Source of the DNA: Bacillota bacterium
Lineage (GTDB): Bacteria; Bacillota; Clostridia; Oscillospirales; Ethanoligenentaceae
DNA length: 28,959 nt
Assembly (NCBI GenBank): GCA_023391835.1
Contig: JAEWAE010000059.1
Location: 1-28,959 of the forward strand
Direction: 5' to 3'
The position numbers and the translations under genes were made by a program. Position 1 is the stretch's first letter. Each line of letters opens with the position of its first letter. Positions 22,047 to 28,959 of the stretch are shown here, piece after piece. The notes below the pieces were generated by a model. It ran no database searches. It saw only the letters and a list, made by a program, of their open reading frames with translations, and had not been told where the DNA came from.

Positions 22047-23209
22047 AATACGAGGGGCTTGTTTCCGACCGGGTGCGGGGTGTCCGCCCCTCCGGCATCC
22101 GCCGTTTTTTTGACATCGTGTCGGAAATGGACGACGTCATTTCACTGGGCGTCGGCGAGCCGGATTTCACCACACCCTGGCATATCCGCAACGCGGGCAT
22201 TTATTCGCTGGAAAAGGGCCGCACCTGGTATACATCCAACGACGGTCTGGCTGAGCTGCGGCAGGAGATAGCCCGCTATCTGCACCGGCGCTTTATGCTG
22301 ACCTATGATCCTTCCGACGAGGTCATCGTCACGGTGGGGGGCAGCGAAGCCATCGACATCGGCATCCGGGCGCTGGTGGGCCCCGGCGACGAGGTCATCA
22401 TCCCTCAGCCGAGCTTTGTGTGCTATGAGCCGCTGACCCAGCTGGCGGGCGGCACGCCGGTGCTCCTGCCCACCCGGCGGGAGGAAGGCTTCCGCCTGCG
22501 CCCCGAGGCGCTGCGCGCTGCCATCACCCCGCACACCAAGCTGCTGGTGCTGCCTTTCCCCAATAACCCCACCGGCGCCGTGCTCAGCCGGGAAGAACTC
22601 GAGGGCATTGCCGAAGTGTTGGAAGGCACCGATATTTTTGTGCTGGCGGATGAAATTTACGCCGAGCTGACCTATGGGGAGACCACCCATGTGTCTTTCC
22701 CCACGGTGGGAAACATGCGGGAACGCACCATCCTGGTGGGCGGTTTTTCCAAATCCTACGCCATGACGGGCTGGCGGCTGGGCTATGCCTGCGCACCCGC
22801 GCCATTGGCCGGTTATATGCACAAGATCCATCAGTTTGCCGTCATGTGCGCGCCCACCGCCAGCCAGTATGCGGCGGTGGAGGCTTTGCGCAACGGCGAC
22901 CCCGATATAGCCAAGATGGTGGAAGAATACAATATGCGCCGCCGGTTTATGGTGCGGGAGCTCCAGACCATGGGTCTGGAGTGTATGGACCCCCGCGGCG
23001 CCTTTTATGTGTTCCCCTCCATCGAAAAAACGGGCCTTACATCGGAGGAATTCTGTGAGCGGCTGCTGCGGCAGCAGAAGGTGGCGGTGATCCCGGGCAC
23101 GGCCTTCGGCGCCTGCGGGGAGGGCCATGTCCGCATCTCCTATTCCTATTCTCTCAAACATATCACCCAGGCGCTCGAACGCATCGACACGTTCCTGCGC
23201 GCGCTGTGA
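22040..23209 (+). CDS. Class I/II PLP-dependent aminotransferase
   Basis: This 389-aa fold-type I aminotransferase has SLGVGEPDFTTP at residues 35-46, YTSNDGLAELR, NNPTG (175-179, Asn176 contacts the cofactor), Asp204 and Tyr207 in LADEIYAEL, and the Schiff-base Lys238 in GGFSKSYAMTGWRLGY. It most resembles the aspartate/aromatic aminotransferase (PatA/AspC) group; the exact amino donor is not determinable by eye. It starts with GTG at 22040, overlapping the regulator gene by 7 nt, with AGGGGG upstream. Its stop overlaps the possible upstream GTG of the next gene. Confidence 0.93.
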   Translation: MLKYEGLVSDRVRGVRPSGIRRFFDIVSEMDDVISLGVGEPDFTTPWHIRNAGIYSLEKGRTWYTSNDGLAELRQEIARYLHRRFMLTYDPSDEVIVTVGGSEAIDIGIRALVGPGDEVIIPQPSFVCYEPLTQLAGGTPVLLPTRREEGFRLRPEALRAAITPHTKLLVLPFPNNPTGAVLSREELEGIAEVLEGTDIFVLADEIYAELTYGETTHVSFPTVGNMRERTILVGGFSKSYAMTGWRLGYACAPAPLAGYMHKIHQFAVMCAPTASQYAAVEALRNGDPDIAKMVEEYNMRRRFMVRELQTMGLECMDPRGAFYVFPSIEKTGLTSEEFCERLLRQQKVAVIPGTAFGACGEGHVRISYSYSLKHITQALERIDTFLRAL

Positions 23210-23223
23210 ACGGAGCGGGTCAA

Positions 23224-24360
23224 GTGGAAACAATTTCGCTGCTGCGCTGCGGGGCATATGACCCCGACCGGCTGGATGAAGTCATCGAGCGGCATTTTGC
23301 CGTGCTGGAAAAAGAGGGCCCGCTGATCCGCCCGGGCAACCGGGTGGCGGTGAAGCCGAATCTGCTCATGGCTCGGCCGCCGGAGGCCGCCACCACCACC
23401 CATCCCGCCTTTTTGGCGGCGGTGCTGCGGGCGGTCAAACGGCGGGGCGGCATACCCGTCATCGCCGAGAGCCCGGGCGGGCCCTACACCAAATTCAGCC
23501 TGAAAAACATCTACGCCGTCACCGGCGTCGAAGCAATGGCAAAAAAAGAGGGCGTGCTGCTCAATTATGACCTCGGCTCGGGCGAGCGCCCGACGGAAGA
23601 GGCCGAATACTGCCGCGCCTTCCCCATGATCACGCCGGTGCTTCAGGCGGATGTGGTCATCTCGGTGGCCAAGCTCAAGACCCACTGCATGACGAATTAT
23701 TCCGGGGCGGTGAAGAATCTCTTTGGTGTGGTGCCGGGGCTCACGAAGCCCGAATTTCACTGCCGATTTCCGGAAAAAGCGGCCTTCGGCGGCATGCTGG
23801 TCGACCTTTGCCAGGCCGTACGCCCCACCGTATCGTTCATCGACGGCATCGTGGGCATGGAGGGCAACGGCCCTTCGGGCGGCAAACCGCGTCAGTTGGG
23901 CCTGACCGCCGCGGCCCGCAACCCCCACGCGCTGGATTTGCTGGTCAGCCGGCTCATCGGTATGGAACCGGATGAGATCCCCACGCTGCGGGACGCCGTG
24001 GCACGGGGGCTTTGTCCAGCGGATGTGGGTGCGCTGGAGGTGGTGGGCGACCGGGCGGAATCCTTCCTCTGTGAGTTTGAAAAGCCCGAATCCCGCACCA
24101 CCGATTTTATCCGCAACGTACGCATGCCGGCGTTTCTGAGCCGGCCGCTGACCCGGCTGATGACGCCGCGACCGGTGATCCGCCGCGGCCAGTGCGTGGG
24201 CTGCGGCAAATGCGCCGAGAGCTGCCCCCAACACACCATCGCCATCCGGGACCGCAAAGCGTACATTGCGTATGATCGGTGCATCCGCTGCTTCTGCTGC
24301 CACGAGATGTGCCCGCAGAAGGCCATCGACATCCATCGGTTCCGGCTTTTCGGTCTGTGA
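23224..24360 (+). CDS. DUF362 protein fused to a 2[4Fe-4S] ferredoxin domain
   Basis: This protein of about 378 aa has an N-terminal DUF362 domain: VAVKPNLLMARPPEAATTTHP, then VVISVAKLKTHCMTNYSGAVKNLFG and FIDGIVGMEGNGPSGG. The C-terminal ferredoxin domain carries CVGCGKCAESCP and CIRCFCCHEMCP, two [4Fe-4S] sites. DUF362 proteins are uncharacterised but widespread in anaerobes; a redox role is inferred. GTG 23224 was preferred because GGAG (23212-23215) is 8 nt before it; the earlier GTG at 23206 overlaps the aminotransferase stop and lacks a ribosome binding site. It is third in the operon, 13 nt before ispE. Confidence 0.88.
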   Translation: METISLLRCGAYDPDRLDEVIERHFAVLEKEGPLIRPGNRVAVKPNLLMARPPEAATTTHPAFLAAVLRAVKRRGGIPVIAESPGGPYTKFSLKNIYAVTGVEAMAKKEGVLLNYDLGSGERPTEEAEYCRAFPMITPVLQADVVISVAKLKTHCMTNYSGAVKNLFGVVPGLTKPEFHCRFPEKAAFGGMLVDLCQAVRPTVSFIDGIVGMEGNGPSGGKPRQLGLTAAARNPHALDLLVSRLIGMEPDEIPTLRDAVARGLCPADVGALEVVGDRAESFLCEFEKPESRTTDFIRNVRMPAFLSRPLTRLMTPRPVIRRGQCVGCGKCAESCPQHTIAIRDRKAYIAYDRCIRCFCCHEMCPQKAIDIHRFRLFGL

Positions 24361-24373
24361 GGGGGCGTCGCTT

Positions 24374-25255
24374 TTGCCAAGTGAAATCACGCTGGACGCC
24401 CGGGCCAAGCTGAATCTGACCCTTGATATTTTGGGCCTGCGGGCCGACGGGTACCATGAGATCGAGACGGTGATGCAGTCGGTGACGCTGTGCGACACGG
24501 TGCGGTTGACGCGCCGTGCCGTGCGCGGCATCGAGCTTGTCTGCTCGGAGCCGTCGCTGCCGGTGGGGCCGGGCAATCTGGCCCATCGGGCGGCAGCGGC
24601 TTTTCTGCACGCCGCAGGGCGGGAAGATGCGGGCATCCGCATCGAGCTCTTGAAACGCATCCCCTCCGGGGCCGGGATGGCCGGCGGCAGCGCCGACGCG
24701 GCCGCCGTGCTTGTCGGGCTCGACCGCTTGCTGGGCACGGACTTTTCCGCCGAAGAACTCGCTGCGCTTGGTACCGCTCTGGGGGCGGACGTGCCTTTTT
24801 GCCTGACGGGCGGTACTTGGTTGGCGCGGGGCATCGGGGAGCGCCTTGCCCCGGCACCCGGCCTGCCGGATTGCTGGATTGTGACGGCGAAACCTGCAGC
24901 GTCCGTTTCCACCGCCGCGGCCTATGCGGCGTTCGACCGGCTGGCCGCACCGGTCCGGCCCGACACGGCCGCCATGCAGGCGGCGCTGGGGGCGGGCGAT
25001 CTGCGCGCCGTGGCCGAGAGTCTCGGCAACGTATTTGAGCAAGCCGGCGTGCCGCCCGAAGTACCCGCCCTGCGCGCGGCGATGGTGCGGGCGGGGGCGC
25101 TGGGAGCCTGCATGACCGGCAGCGGCTCGGCTGTGTTCGGATTGTTTGACGGCGAGGCGCCTGCCCGTGCCTGCGCGGCCGGGCTGACGGCCGGGGCCAC
25201 AGTTTTTGTCTGCCGGCCGGCCTCTGCGGGGTGGGTTATCCGAAGCAGCCGGTGA
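24374..25255 (+). CDS. ispE: 4-diphosphocytidyl-2-C-methyl-D-erythritol kinase (non-mevalonate isoprenoid pathway)
   Basis: IspE (293 aa) phosphorylates CDP-methylerythritol. GHMP-kinase signatures are all present: ARAKLNLTLDILGLRADGYH (Lys12 catalytic), ATP-binding IPSGAGMAGGSADAAAVL (about 96-113), Asp139 in LGADVPF and the C-terminal ACMTGSGSAVFGLF. The start is a rare TTG at 24374, preceded by GAGGGGG with 8-nt spacing; no ATG or GTG lies in frame between the upstream stop and the conserved N-terminus, so TTG is the best choice. It is the last gene of the Lrp-aminotransferase-DUF362 operon and is followed by a terminator. Confidence 0.94.
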   Translation: MPSEITLDARAKLNLTLDILGLRADGYHEIETVMQSVTLCDTVRLTRRAVRGIELVCSEPSLPVGPGNLAHRAAAAFLHAAGREDAGIRIELLKRIPSGAGMAGGSADAAAVLVGLDRLLGTDFSAEELAALGTALGADVPFCLTGGTWLARGIGERLAPAPGLPDCWIVTAKPAASVSTAAAYAAFDRLAAPVRPDTAAMQAALGAGDLRAVAESLGNVFEQAGVPPEVPALRAAMVRAGALGACMTGSGSAVFGLFDGEAPARACAAGLTAGATVFVCRPASAGWVIRSSR

Positions 25256-25270
25256 AATCGGCGATACTTC

Positions 25271-25304
25271 GCCCTGCCGGTGCTTGATCCGGCAGGGCTT
25301 TTTT
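25271..25304 (+). terminator. Intrinsic terminator after ispE
   Basis: The perfect 10-bp stem GCCCTGCCGG / CCGGCAGGGC (25271-25280, 25289-25298) has an 8-nt loop and is followed by six T (25299-25304). Confidence 0.94.
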
Positions 25305-25487
25305 GTGGGCGCATTTCCCCGCCCGCCGATATGGCTCGCACGCAACCGGCGGGCCGCGGGGGACGGCAGGCTGTTTCCCGGTCGGTGTGAGTGAGGAGGT
25401 CTGGCCTCCCGCACCGCTCGGGATGGCACCAATCCACCCCGCTGGCCGGTCAAAACCCCCGGCTTACCATGAAAGGATGGCATAAGC
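25305..25487. other. Leader of the EamA transporter gene, no gene found
   Basis: About 180 bp without a credible gene or clear promoter. It is GC-rich and contains GGAGG-TCTGG-CCTCC (25395-25409) as a small hairpin. It shows only faint similarity to T-box and B12-box motifs, considered and rejected. It may hold an unrecognised regulatory RNA, but nothing supports that strongly. Confidence 0.3.
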
Positions 25488-26426
25488 ATGAAGAAAGCAG
25501 TGGTGCGCAGCGACCTGATGCTGTTGGGGGCCTCCGTTATCTGGGGGCTGGCGTTCGTGGCACAGAAAGTCGGCGCCCGGTATGTGCCGGCGTTTACCTT
25601 CAACGGCGTGCGCTTCCTGCTGGGAGGGCTGTCGCTGCTGCCGCTGATTTTGATGATGCACCGCCGGGAGGCGTGGGGTCGTCGGTGGGAAGCATACCGC
25701 CGGGCATTGGCCCCCGGTTTGCTGACGGGCTGCGTTCTTTTCGCAGCTGCCACCCTTCAGCAGCTGGGCGTGACCACGGTCGCGGCAGGGGAGGCTGCCT
25801 TCATCACCGACACTTACATCGTGATGGTGCCGCTGGTGGGGCTGCTGCTGCATCAGCGGGTGCATCCGATCATCTGGCCGAGCATCCTGCTGTCGCTGGG
25901 CGGGCTTTATCTCATCGGAGTCAGCGGGACGTTCACCATTTCGCGGGGGGTGTGGTATGAGATCATCGGGGCCGTATTCTGGAGCGGCCACATCCTGATC
26001 GTGGATCGCTTTTCGCCGCGCACCGACCCGCTGATGTTTTCCCAGATTCAGTTTTTTACCTGCGGTGTGCTTAGCCTGCTCACGGGGCTGCTGGTCGAGC
26101 ATGTCAGGCCCGGCGCTCTGCTGCTGGCGGCATGGCCGATCCTTTACGGCGGGCTGCTGTCGGTGGGGGTCGCCTACACCCTTCAGGTGGTCGGCCAGCG
26201 GGTGGCCAGCCCGGCCCATGCCGCCATCATCCTGAGCATGGAATCGTTTTTCGCCACCCTTGGCGGGTTGGCTATCCTGCGGGAGGATTTGGGCCTTCGC
26301 GGCTATCTGGGTTGTCTGCTGATGGTGAGCGGCATGACACTGTCGCAGCTTCCGCAGTTTTTCCGACAGTCGTCTGCTGATAAGGGAAACGGCGACAAGG
26401 ATATGGAAAATATTTCTAAACGCTGA
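25488..26426 (+). CDS. DMT-superfamily (EamA) transporter
   Basis: This 312-aa integral membrane protein has ten predicted hydrophobic segments in two EamA halves. The first half includes ASVIWGLAFVAQKVGARYVPAFTFNGVRF, typical of EamA repeat 1; the second begins near IIGAVFWSGHILIVDRFS. The conserved C-terminal HAAIILSMESFFATLGGLAILRE marks this YdcZ/RhaT-like group. Such proteins usually export metabolites or amino acids; the substrate is unknown. AAAGGA lies 10 nt before the ATG. It is 60 bp upstream of spoIIR, and no terminator separates them. Confidence 0.93.
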   Translation: MKKAVVRSDLMLLGASVIWGLAFVAQKVGARYVPAFTFNGVRFLLGGLSLLPLILMMHRREAWGRRWEAYRRALAPGLLTGCVLFAAATLQQLGVTTVAAGEAAFITDTYIVMVPLVGLLLHQRVHPIIWPSILLSLGGLYLIGVSGTFTISRGVWYEIIGAVFWSGHILIVDRFSPRTDPLMFSQIQFFTCGVLSLLTGLLVEHVRPGALLLAAWPILYGGLLSVGVAYTLQVVGQRVASPAHAAIILSMESFFATLGGLAILREDLGLRGYLGCLLMVSGMTLSQLPQFFRQSSADKGNGDKDMENISKR

Positions 26427-26454
26427 ATAATGGAAATAATTTCCGCTCATAATC
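26424..26454 (+). promoter_or_regulatory. Forespore (sigma-F/sigma-G) type promoter of spoIIR with a palindromic spacer
   Basis: TGAATA (26424-26429) matches the sigma-G -35, and CATAATC (26448-26454) lies after 18 bp (consensus CATACTA, two mismatches). Read as sigma-F, GAATA then 15 bp then GCTCATAAT fits the -10 well. The spacer contains the perfect palindrome GGAAAT-A-ATTTCC (26432-26444). In Bacillus spoIIR is transcribed by sigma-F. The -35 overlaps the stop of the transporter gene. Confidence 0.5.
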
Positions 26455-26486
26455 CGATATGAAATCGAAAAAAGGGCGGGAATCCG

Positions 26487-27191
26487 ATGCGAAAGTTCGA
26501 AAAAGCCATTCTGTGCGCATTTCTTACCGCGGTGGTGGCCATGTCGGCCACGGGCGCCACGGTGTTTGCTTCCCAGTGCCGGGATGTCCGGCAGAAGGTG
26601 CTCCGGCTGCATATACTGGCCAATTCCGACAGCGCCGCCGATCAGGCGCTGAAGCTCAAGGTGCGCGACCGTATTTTGGCTTCTTCCGTCACATTGTTTT
26701 CGTCGTCAGCCAGCCTAAGCCAGGCCGAGGCGGGGGTGAAGCGGAATCTGCCGCAGATCGAGGCCGTCGCGCAGGATGAGCTGCGTAAAAACGGCAGCAG
26801 CGACTCGGTGCGCGCCGAGGTGGTGCATATGTATTTTGCTACCCGCACGTACGGCGACGTGACCCTGCCGGCGGGAAATTACGACGCGCTGCGCATCCGC
26901 ATCGGCGCCGGCAAGGGGCATAACTGGTGGTGCGTGCTCTTCCCGCCGCTGTGCCTGCCCGCGGCCGAGGGGACGCGCACCCAGAAGCTCGACGATGTGA
27001 TCGGCGACGCCGACACGGCGGCCATCACGGAAAACGGCGGCACCGAGTATGTGCTCAAATTCAAAACCGTTGAACTTTTCGAGCAGGCCAAACGTTTCAT
27101 CGAGGCCCACATGGGGCGCAAGACCGCACCGGCTTATCATAACGACGCGTCGTCCGGCACGGTTTCCGCCGCGGATGTTTCCGCCGGATGA
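26487..27191 (+). CDS. spoIIR: Stage II sporulation protein R
   Basis: SpoIIR is secreted from the forespore and activates the SpoIIGA protease that processes pro-sigma-E in the mother cell. This 234-aa protein has an N-terminal membrane/signal segment (about residues 7-28). The diagnostic motifs are VLRLHILANSDSAADQALKLKVRDRIL (about 38-64), YGDVTLPAGNYDALRIRIG and GKGHNWWCVLFPPLC. AAAGGGCGGG (26471-26480) precedes the ATG by 6 nt. The C-terminal about 30 residues are polar and poorly conserved. It is followed by the penicillin-binding protein gene with a terminator-like hairpin overlapping that gene's ribosome binding site. Confidence 0.96.
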   Translation: MRKFEKAILCAFLTAVVAMSATGATVFASQCRDVRQKVLRLHILANSDSAADQALKLKVRDRILASSVTLFSSSASLSQAEAGVKRNLPQIEAVAQDELRKNGSSDSVRAEVVHMYFATRTYGDVTLPAGNYDALRIRIGAGKGHNWWCVLFPPLCLPAAEGTRTQKLDDVIGDADTAAITENGGTEYVLKFKTVELFEQAKRFIEAHMGRKTAPAYHNDASSGTVSAADVSAG

Positions 27192-27210
27192 CTCCACCGC
27201 GGAGGCGGCC

Positions 27211-27240
27211 GTTTAAAAAAACCTCTTTTTGCGCATACTA
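27211..27240 (+). promoter_or_regulatory. Sigma-F/sigma-G promoter of the penicillin-binding protein gene
   Basis: CATACTA (27234-27240) is a full match to the sigma-G -10, with GTTTA (27211-27215) 18 bp upstream (one mismatch to GTATA). Read as sigma-F, GTTTA, 15 bp, GCGCATACT fits GYWTA-15-GSNNANAHT completely. The predicted start near 27247 lies in the loop of the terminator-like hairpin at 27215-27273. Confidence 0.62.
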
Positions 27241-27273
27241 ACGGGAAAGGTGGCGCAAAGAGGGGATTTTTTT
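27215..27273 (+). terminator. Terminator-like hairpin that masks the ribosome binding site of the next gene
   Basis: CCTCTTTTTGCGC (27222-27234) pairs with GCGCAAAGAGG (27253-27263) with two bulged T. Flanking A7 (27215-27221) can pair with T7 (27267-27273). The 3' arm is the Shine-Dalgarno AAAGAGGGG of the downstream gene, and the T-run ends exactly at its ATG (27274). For read-through RNA from spoIIR it should both terminate and hide the ribosome binding site. Confidence 0.6.
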
Positions 27274-28911
27274 ATGAATGAGAAGCGGGTGATCGCGCTC
27301 TTTTTTGCCATCATCCTCATGCTGGGCGGGCTGATCGTGAAGCTGGCCTGGCTTTCCCGCCCGGACGGGACCATATCCCAGGCGGCGCAGCTCCACGGCA
27401 GCTATACCCTTAAACTCGGCAGCAGCCGTGGCACGATCTATGATCGCAGTATGACGCCGCTGGTCAACGCCTCCGACATCTATTACGCGGCGGTGCTGCC
27501 CGGCAAAAACACGGCGCAGCAGCTGGCCGCCCTGTCGCCGGCGGTTTCCGACCTCACGACGCTGGAAAAGCGGCTGGCCGCCCGGCTGCCGTTTATGATG
27601 CAGGTGGCCTCCGCCGATATTTCGGCAAACGGCGTGCGGGTGCTGCGGGTCAAGCAGCGGTACGGCAGCAAGCCTGTCGCGCCGCAGGTCGTCGGCTACC
27701 TCAACGACGGCACCGGGGCAGCCGGCGTCGAGAAGGCGTTCGACAAGGAACTCAAGACGTATTCCCAGACGGTGACAGTTTCCTTCCCTATGGATGCCAG
27801 CGGCCGTTCACTCACGGGCTTGGGCAGCGAGGTGAGCGTGGAAGGGCAGGGCGACACCGGCGGCGTGGTGCTTACCCTCGATTCCGGCATTCAGCAGGCG
27901 GCCCGGGAAGCGGCCGAGAAATACATCAAATCCGGAGCCATCGTCGTCATGGACCCTAAGACCGGCGACATCCTGGCCAGCGTCAGCCTGCCCGAATTCA
28001 GTCAGAATAATCTGGCCGCGGCGGTCAGCGCCAGCGGCTCGCCCATGACCAACAAGGCTTTCGGCAGCTACGACCTGGGGTCAGTATTCAAAGTCGTCAT
28101 CGCGGCGGCGGCATTGGAATCGGGAATTTCCGCCGATTTCACCTACAACGACAGCACAGGCAGCATCAGTATCGGGGGGCGGCTGTTTCATTCGGATGAC
28201 CCGGGCGGCGACGGGCTGCTGACGATGGCGCCGGCGTTTGCCAAATCGAACAACCCCTATTTCATCACGCTGGGCCAAAAGGTCGGCGCCCAGAAGATAC
28301 TCGCCATGGCGTCGAGTCTCGGTTTCGGTACGGCCACCACCTTCGCGGCGGGGTATGCCACGTCAACCGGCAATCTGCCCACGGCGAAGGATGTGAGCCT
28401 GCCCGGGGAGCTGGCCAATCTGTCGATGGGGCAGGGCAGCCTGCTGGTCACGCCGGTGCAGGTGGCCCGCATGATGAGCGCCGCCGCTAACGGAGGCCTG
28501 CTGCCTACGCCGCGGCTGGTGATGCGTACGGTGGACGCCGATCTCAAAACGGTCAAGAGTTTCGACACCGGCCCATCCGTACGGGTATTCAGCGAAAAGA
28601 CCGACGAGACGCTCAAAACCTTCCTCGTGCGCACCGTGGATGAGGGCACGGGCACGGCGGCCCGCCCGTCGGCCGGCGGGGCCGGCGGCAAAACCGGCAC
28701 GGCGGAGACCGGCGTGCTCCAGAACGGCAAAAAGGTGGATAGGGCCTGGTTCGCGGGCTATTACCCCGCAGAAAACCCCCAGTATGTGATCGTGGCGCTC
28801 AAGGAAAACGGCTCTTCCGGCGGGCAGGATGCGGGCCCGGCCTTCCGTTACATCGCAAATTATCTGGCTTCCCGCTGCGGATACGGCAGCTCCACCTCTT
28901 CTTCGCGCTGA
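27274..28911 (+). CDS. Class B penicillin-binding protein (transpeptidase), probably forespore-expressed
   Basis: This 545-aa protein has one N-terminal membrane anchor (about residues 6-26), RGTIYDR (52-58) of the non-catalytic region, and a transpeptidase domain with all three motifs: Ser270-x-x-Lys273 in YDLGSVFK, Ser325-Asn-Asn in KSNNPYF and Lys473-Thr-Gly in GGKTGTAE. It cross-links peptidoglycan outside the membrane. The length is short for SpoVD/Pbp2 and no PASTA domain is visible; the tail is Ser-rich. ATG 27274 follows AAAGAGGGG at 8 nt. Its neighbour spoIIR and its sigma-F/G-type promoter suggest a role in spore germ-wall or engulfment peptidoglycan, as for Bacillus PbpF/PbpG; that role is inferred. 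Confidence 0.92.
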   Translation: MNEKRVIALFFAIILMLGGLIVKLAWLSRPDGTISQAAQLHGSYTLKLGSSRGTIYDRSMTPLVNASDIYYAAVLPGKNTAQQLAALSPAVSDLTTLEKRLAARLPFMMQVASADISANGVRVLRVKQRYGSKPVAPQVVGYLNDGTGAAGVEKAFDKELKTYSQTVTVSFPMDASGRSLTGLGSEVSVEGQGDTGGVVLTLDSGIQQAAREAAEKYIKSGAIVVMDPKTGDILASVSLPEFSQNNLAAAVSASGSPMTNKAFGSYDLGSVFKVVIAAAALESGISADFTYNDSTGSISIGGRLFHSDDPGGDGLLTMAPAFAKSNNPYFITLGQKVGAQKILAMASSLGFGTATTFAAGYATSTGNLPTAKDVSLPGELANLSMGQGSLLVTPVQVARMMSAAANGGLLPTPRLVMRTVDADLKTVKSFDTGPSVRVFSEKTDETLKTFLVRTVDEGTGTAARPSAGGAGGKTGTAETGVLQNGKKVDRAWFAGYYPAENPQYVIVALKENGSSGGQDAGPAFRYIANYLASRCGYGSSTSSSR

Positions 28912-28959
28912 GTACAAAAGACGGCGGCCCCCCCCGGGACGCGGCCCCCCGCAAAAAAA
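28912..28959. other. Window end: GC-rich stretch with C-runs
   Basis: After the stop codon come two GCGG-plus-C runs (C8 at 28928-28935, C6 at 28945-28950) and a terminal A7. On the minus strand it resembles the end of a terminator (GC-rich, then T-run), but the element is cut by the window edge and cannot be called. Confidence 0.2.

Noticed and set aside
25395..25440. B12-box-like (AGTGAGGAGG-TCTGG) and T-box-like (GGGATGGCACC) sequences in the leader of the EamA gene
   Set aside because: The other conserved parts of a cobalamin riboswitch (GCCACTG, CCGCAAC) and of a T-box (stem I, antiterminator and terminator) are absent, and the space is short for either.

Overview
The window looks like chromosome from a high-GC, spore-forming, anaerobic Clostridia-type Firmicute, probably an Oscillospirales/Ruminococcaceae relative. 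Three things point there. It carries endospore genes (spoIVB, spo0A, yunB, spoIIR and a probable forespore penicillin-binding protein). It has ferredoxin-linked 2-oxoacid oxidoreductase and corrinoid-protein genes. It has typical Firmicute core genes (ligA, gatCAB, tex, ispE) behind sigma-A promoters and strong Shine-Dalgarno sites. I see no tRNA, rRNA, insertion sequence, prophage or CRISPR array.

Layout. 1-413: terminators and an empty leader. 414-824: a two-CBS-domain protein, converging through a perfect 34-nt palindromic terminator on a minus-strand operon (2001 to 934) that encodes a SLOG-fold protein and an orphan corrinoid protein. 2260-4470: spoIVB and spo0A, the classic neighbours. 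4673-7986: a P-loop ATPase followed by ferredoxin, alpha, beta and gamma subunits of a Vor-type 2-oxoacid:ferredoxin oxidoreductase. 8143-8874: yunB, converging within 3 bp on an M3 oligopeptidase gene. 10817-16124: ligA-gatC-gatA-gatB. A 15-bp minisatellite then precedes a DUF6483-like gene, a nicotinamidase and pncB (NAD salvage). 21343-19184: tex on the minus strand, divergent from an operon of an Lrp-type regulator, an aminotransferase, a DUF362/ferredoxin fusion and ispE. 25488-28911: an EamA transporter, spoIIR and a penicillin-binding protein.

The most notable observation is that Spo0A, which sits in its canonical place next to spoIVB and has a fully conserved DNA-binding domain, has a degenerate receiver. 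The phosphoacceptor Asp is Asn56, one acidic-pocket Asp is Thr, and the conserved Lys before Pro is Met108. Sporulation control in this organism may therefore not use the usual Spo0A phosphorylation switch. The second is at the penicillin-binding-protein gene. A near-perfect sigma-F/sigma-G promoter lies inside a terminator-like hairpin whose 5' arm masks the gene's ribosome binding site, so only transcripts that start inside the hairpin should be translated well. Sporulation-sigma-type promoters are also visible before spo0A (sigma-H), yunB (sigma-E) and spoIIR (sigma-F/G).

All promoter, operator and RNA-structure calls were made by eye against Bacillus consensus sequences. Protein calls rest on recognised family motifs; no database search was run.
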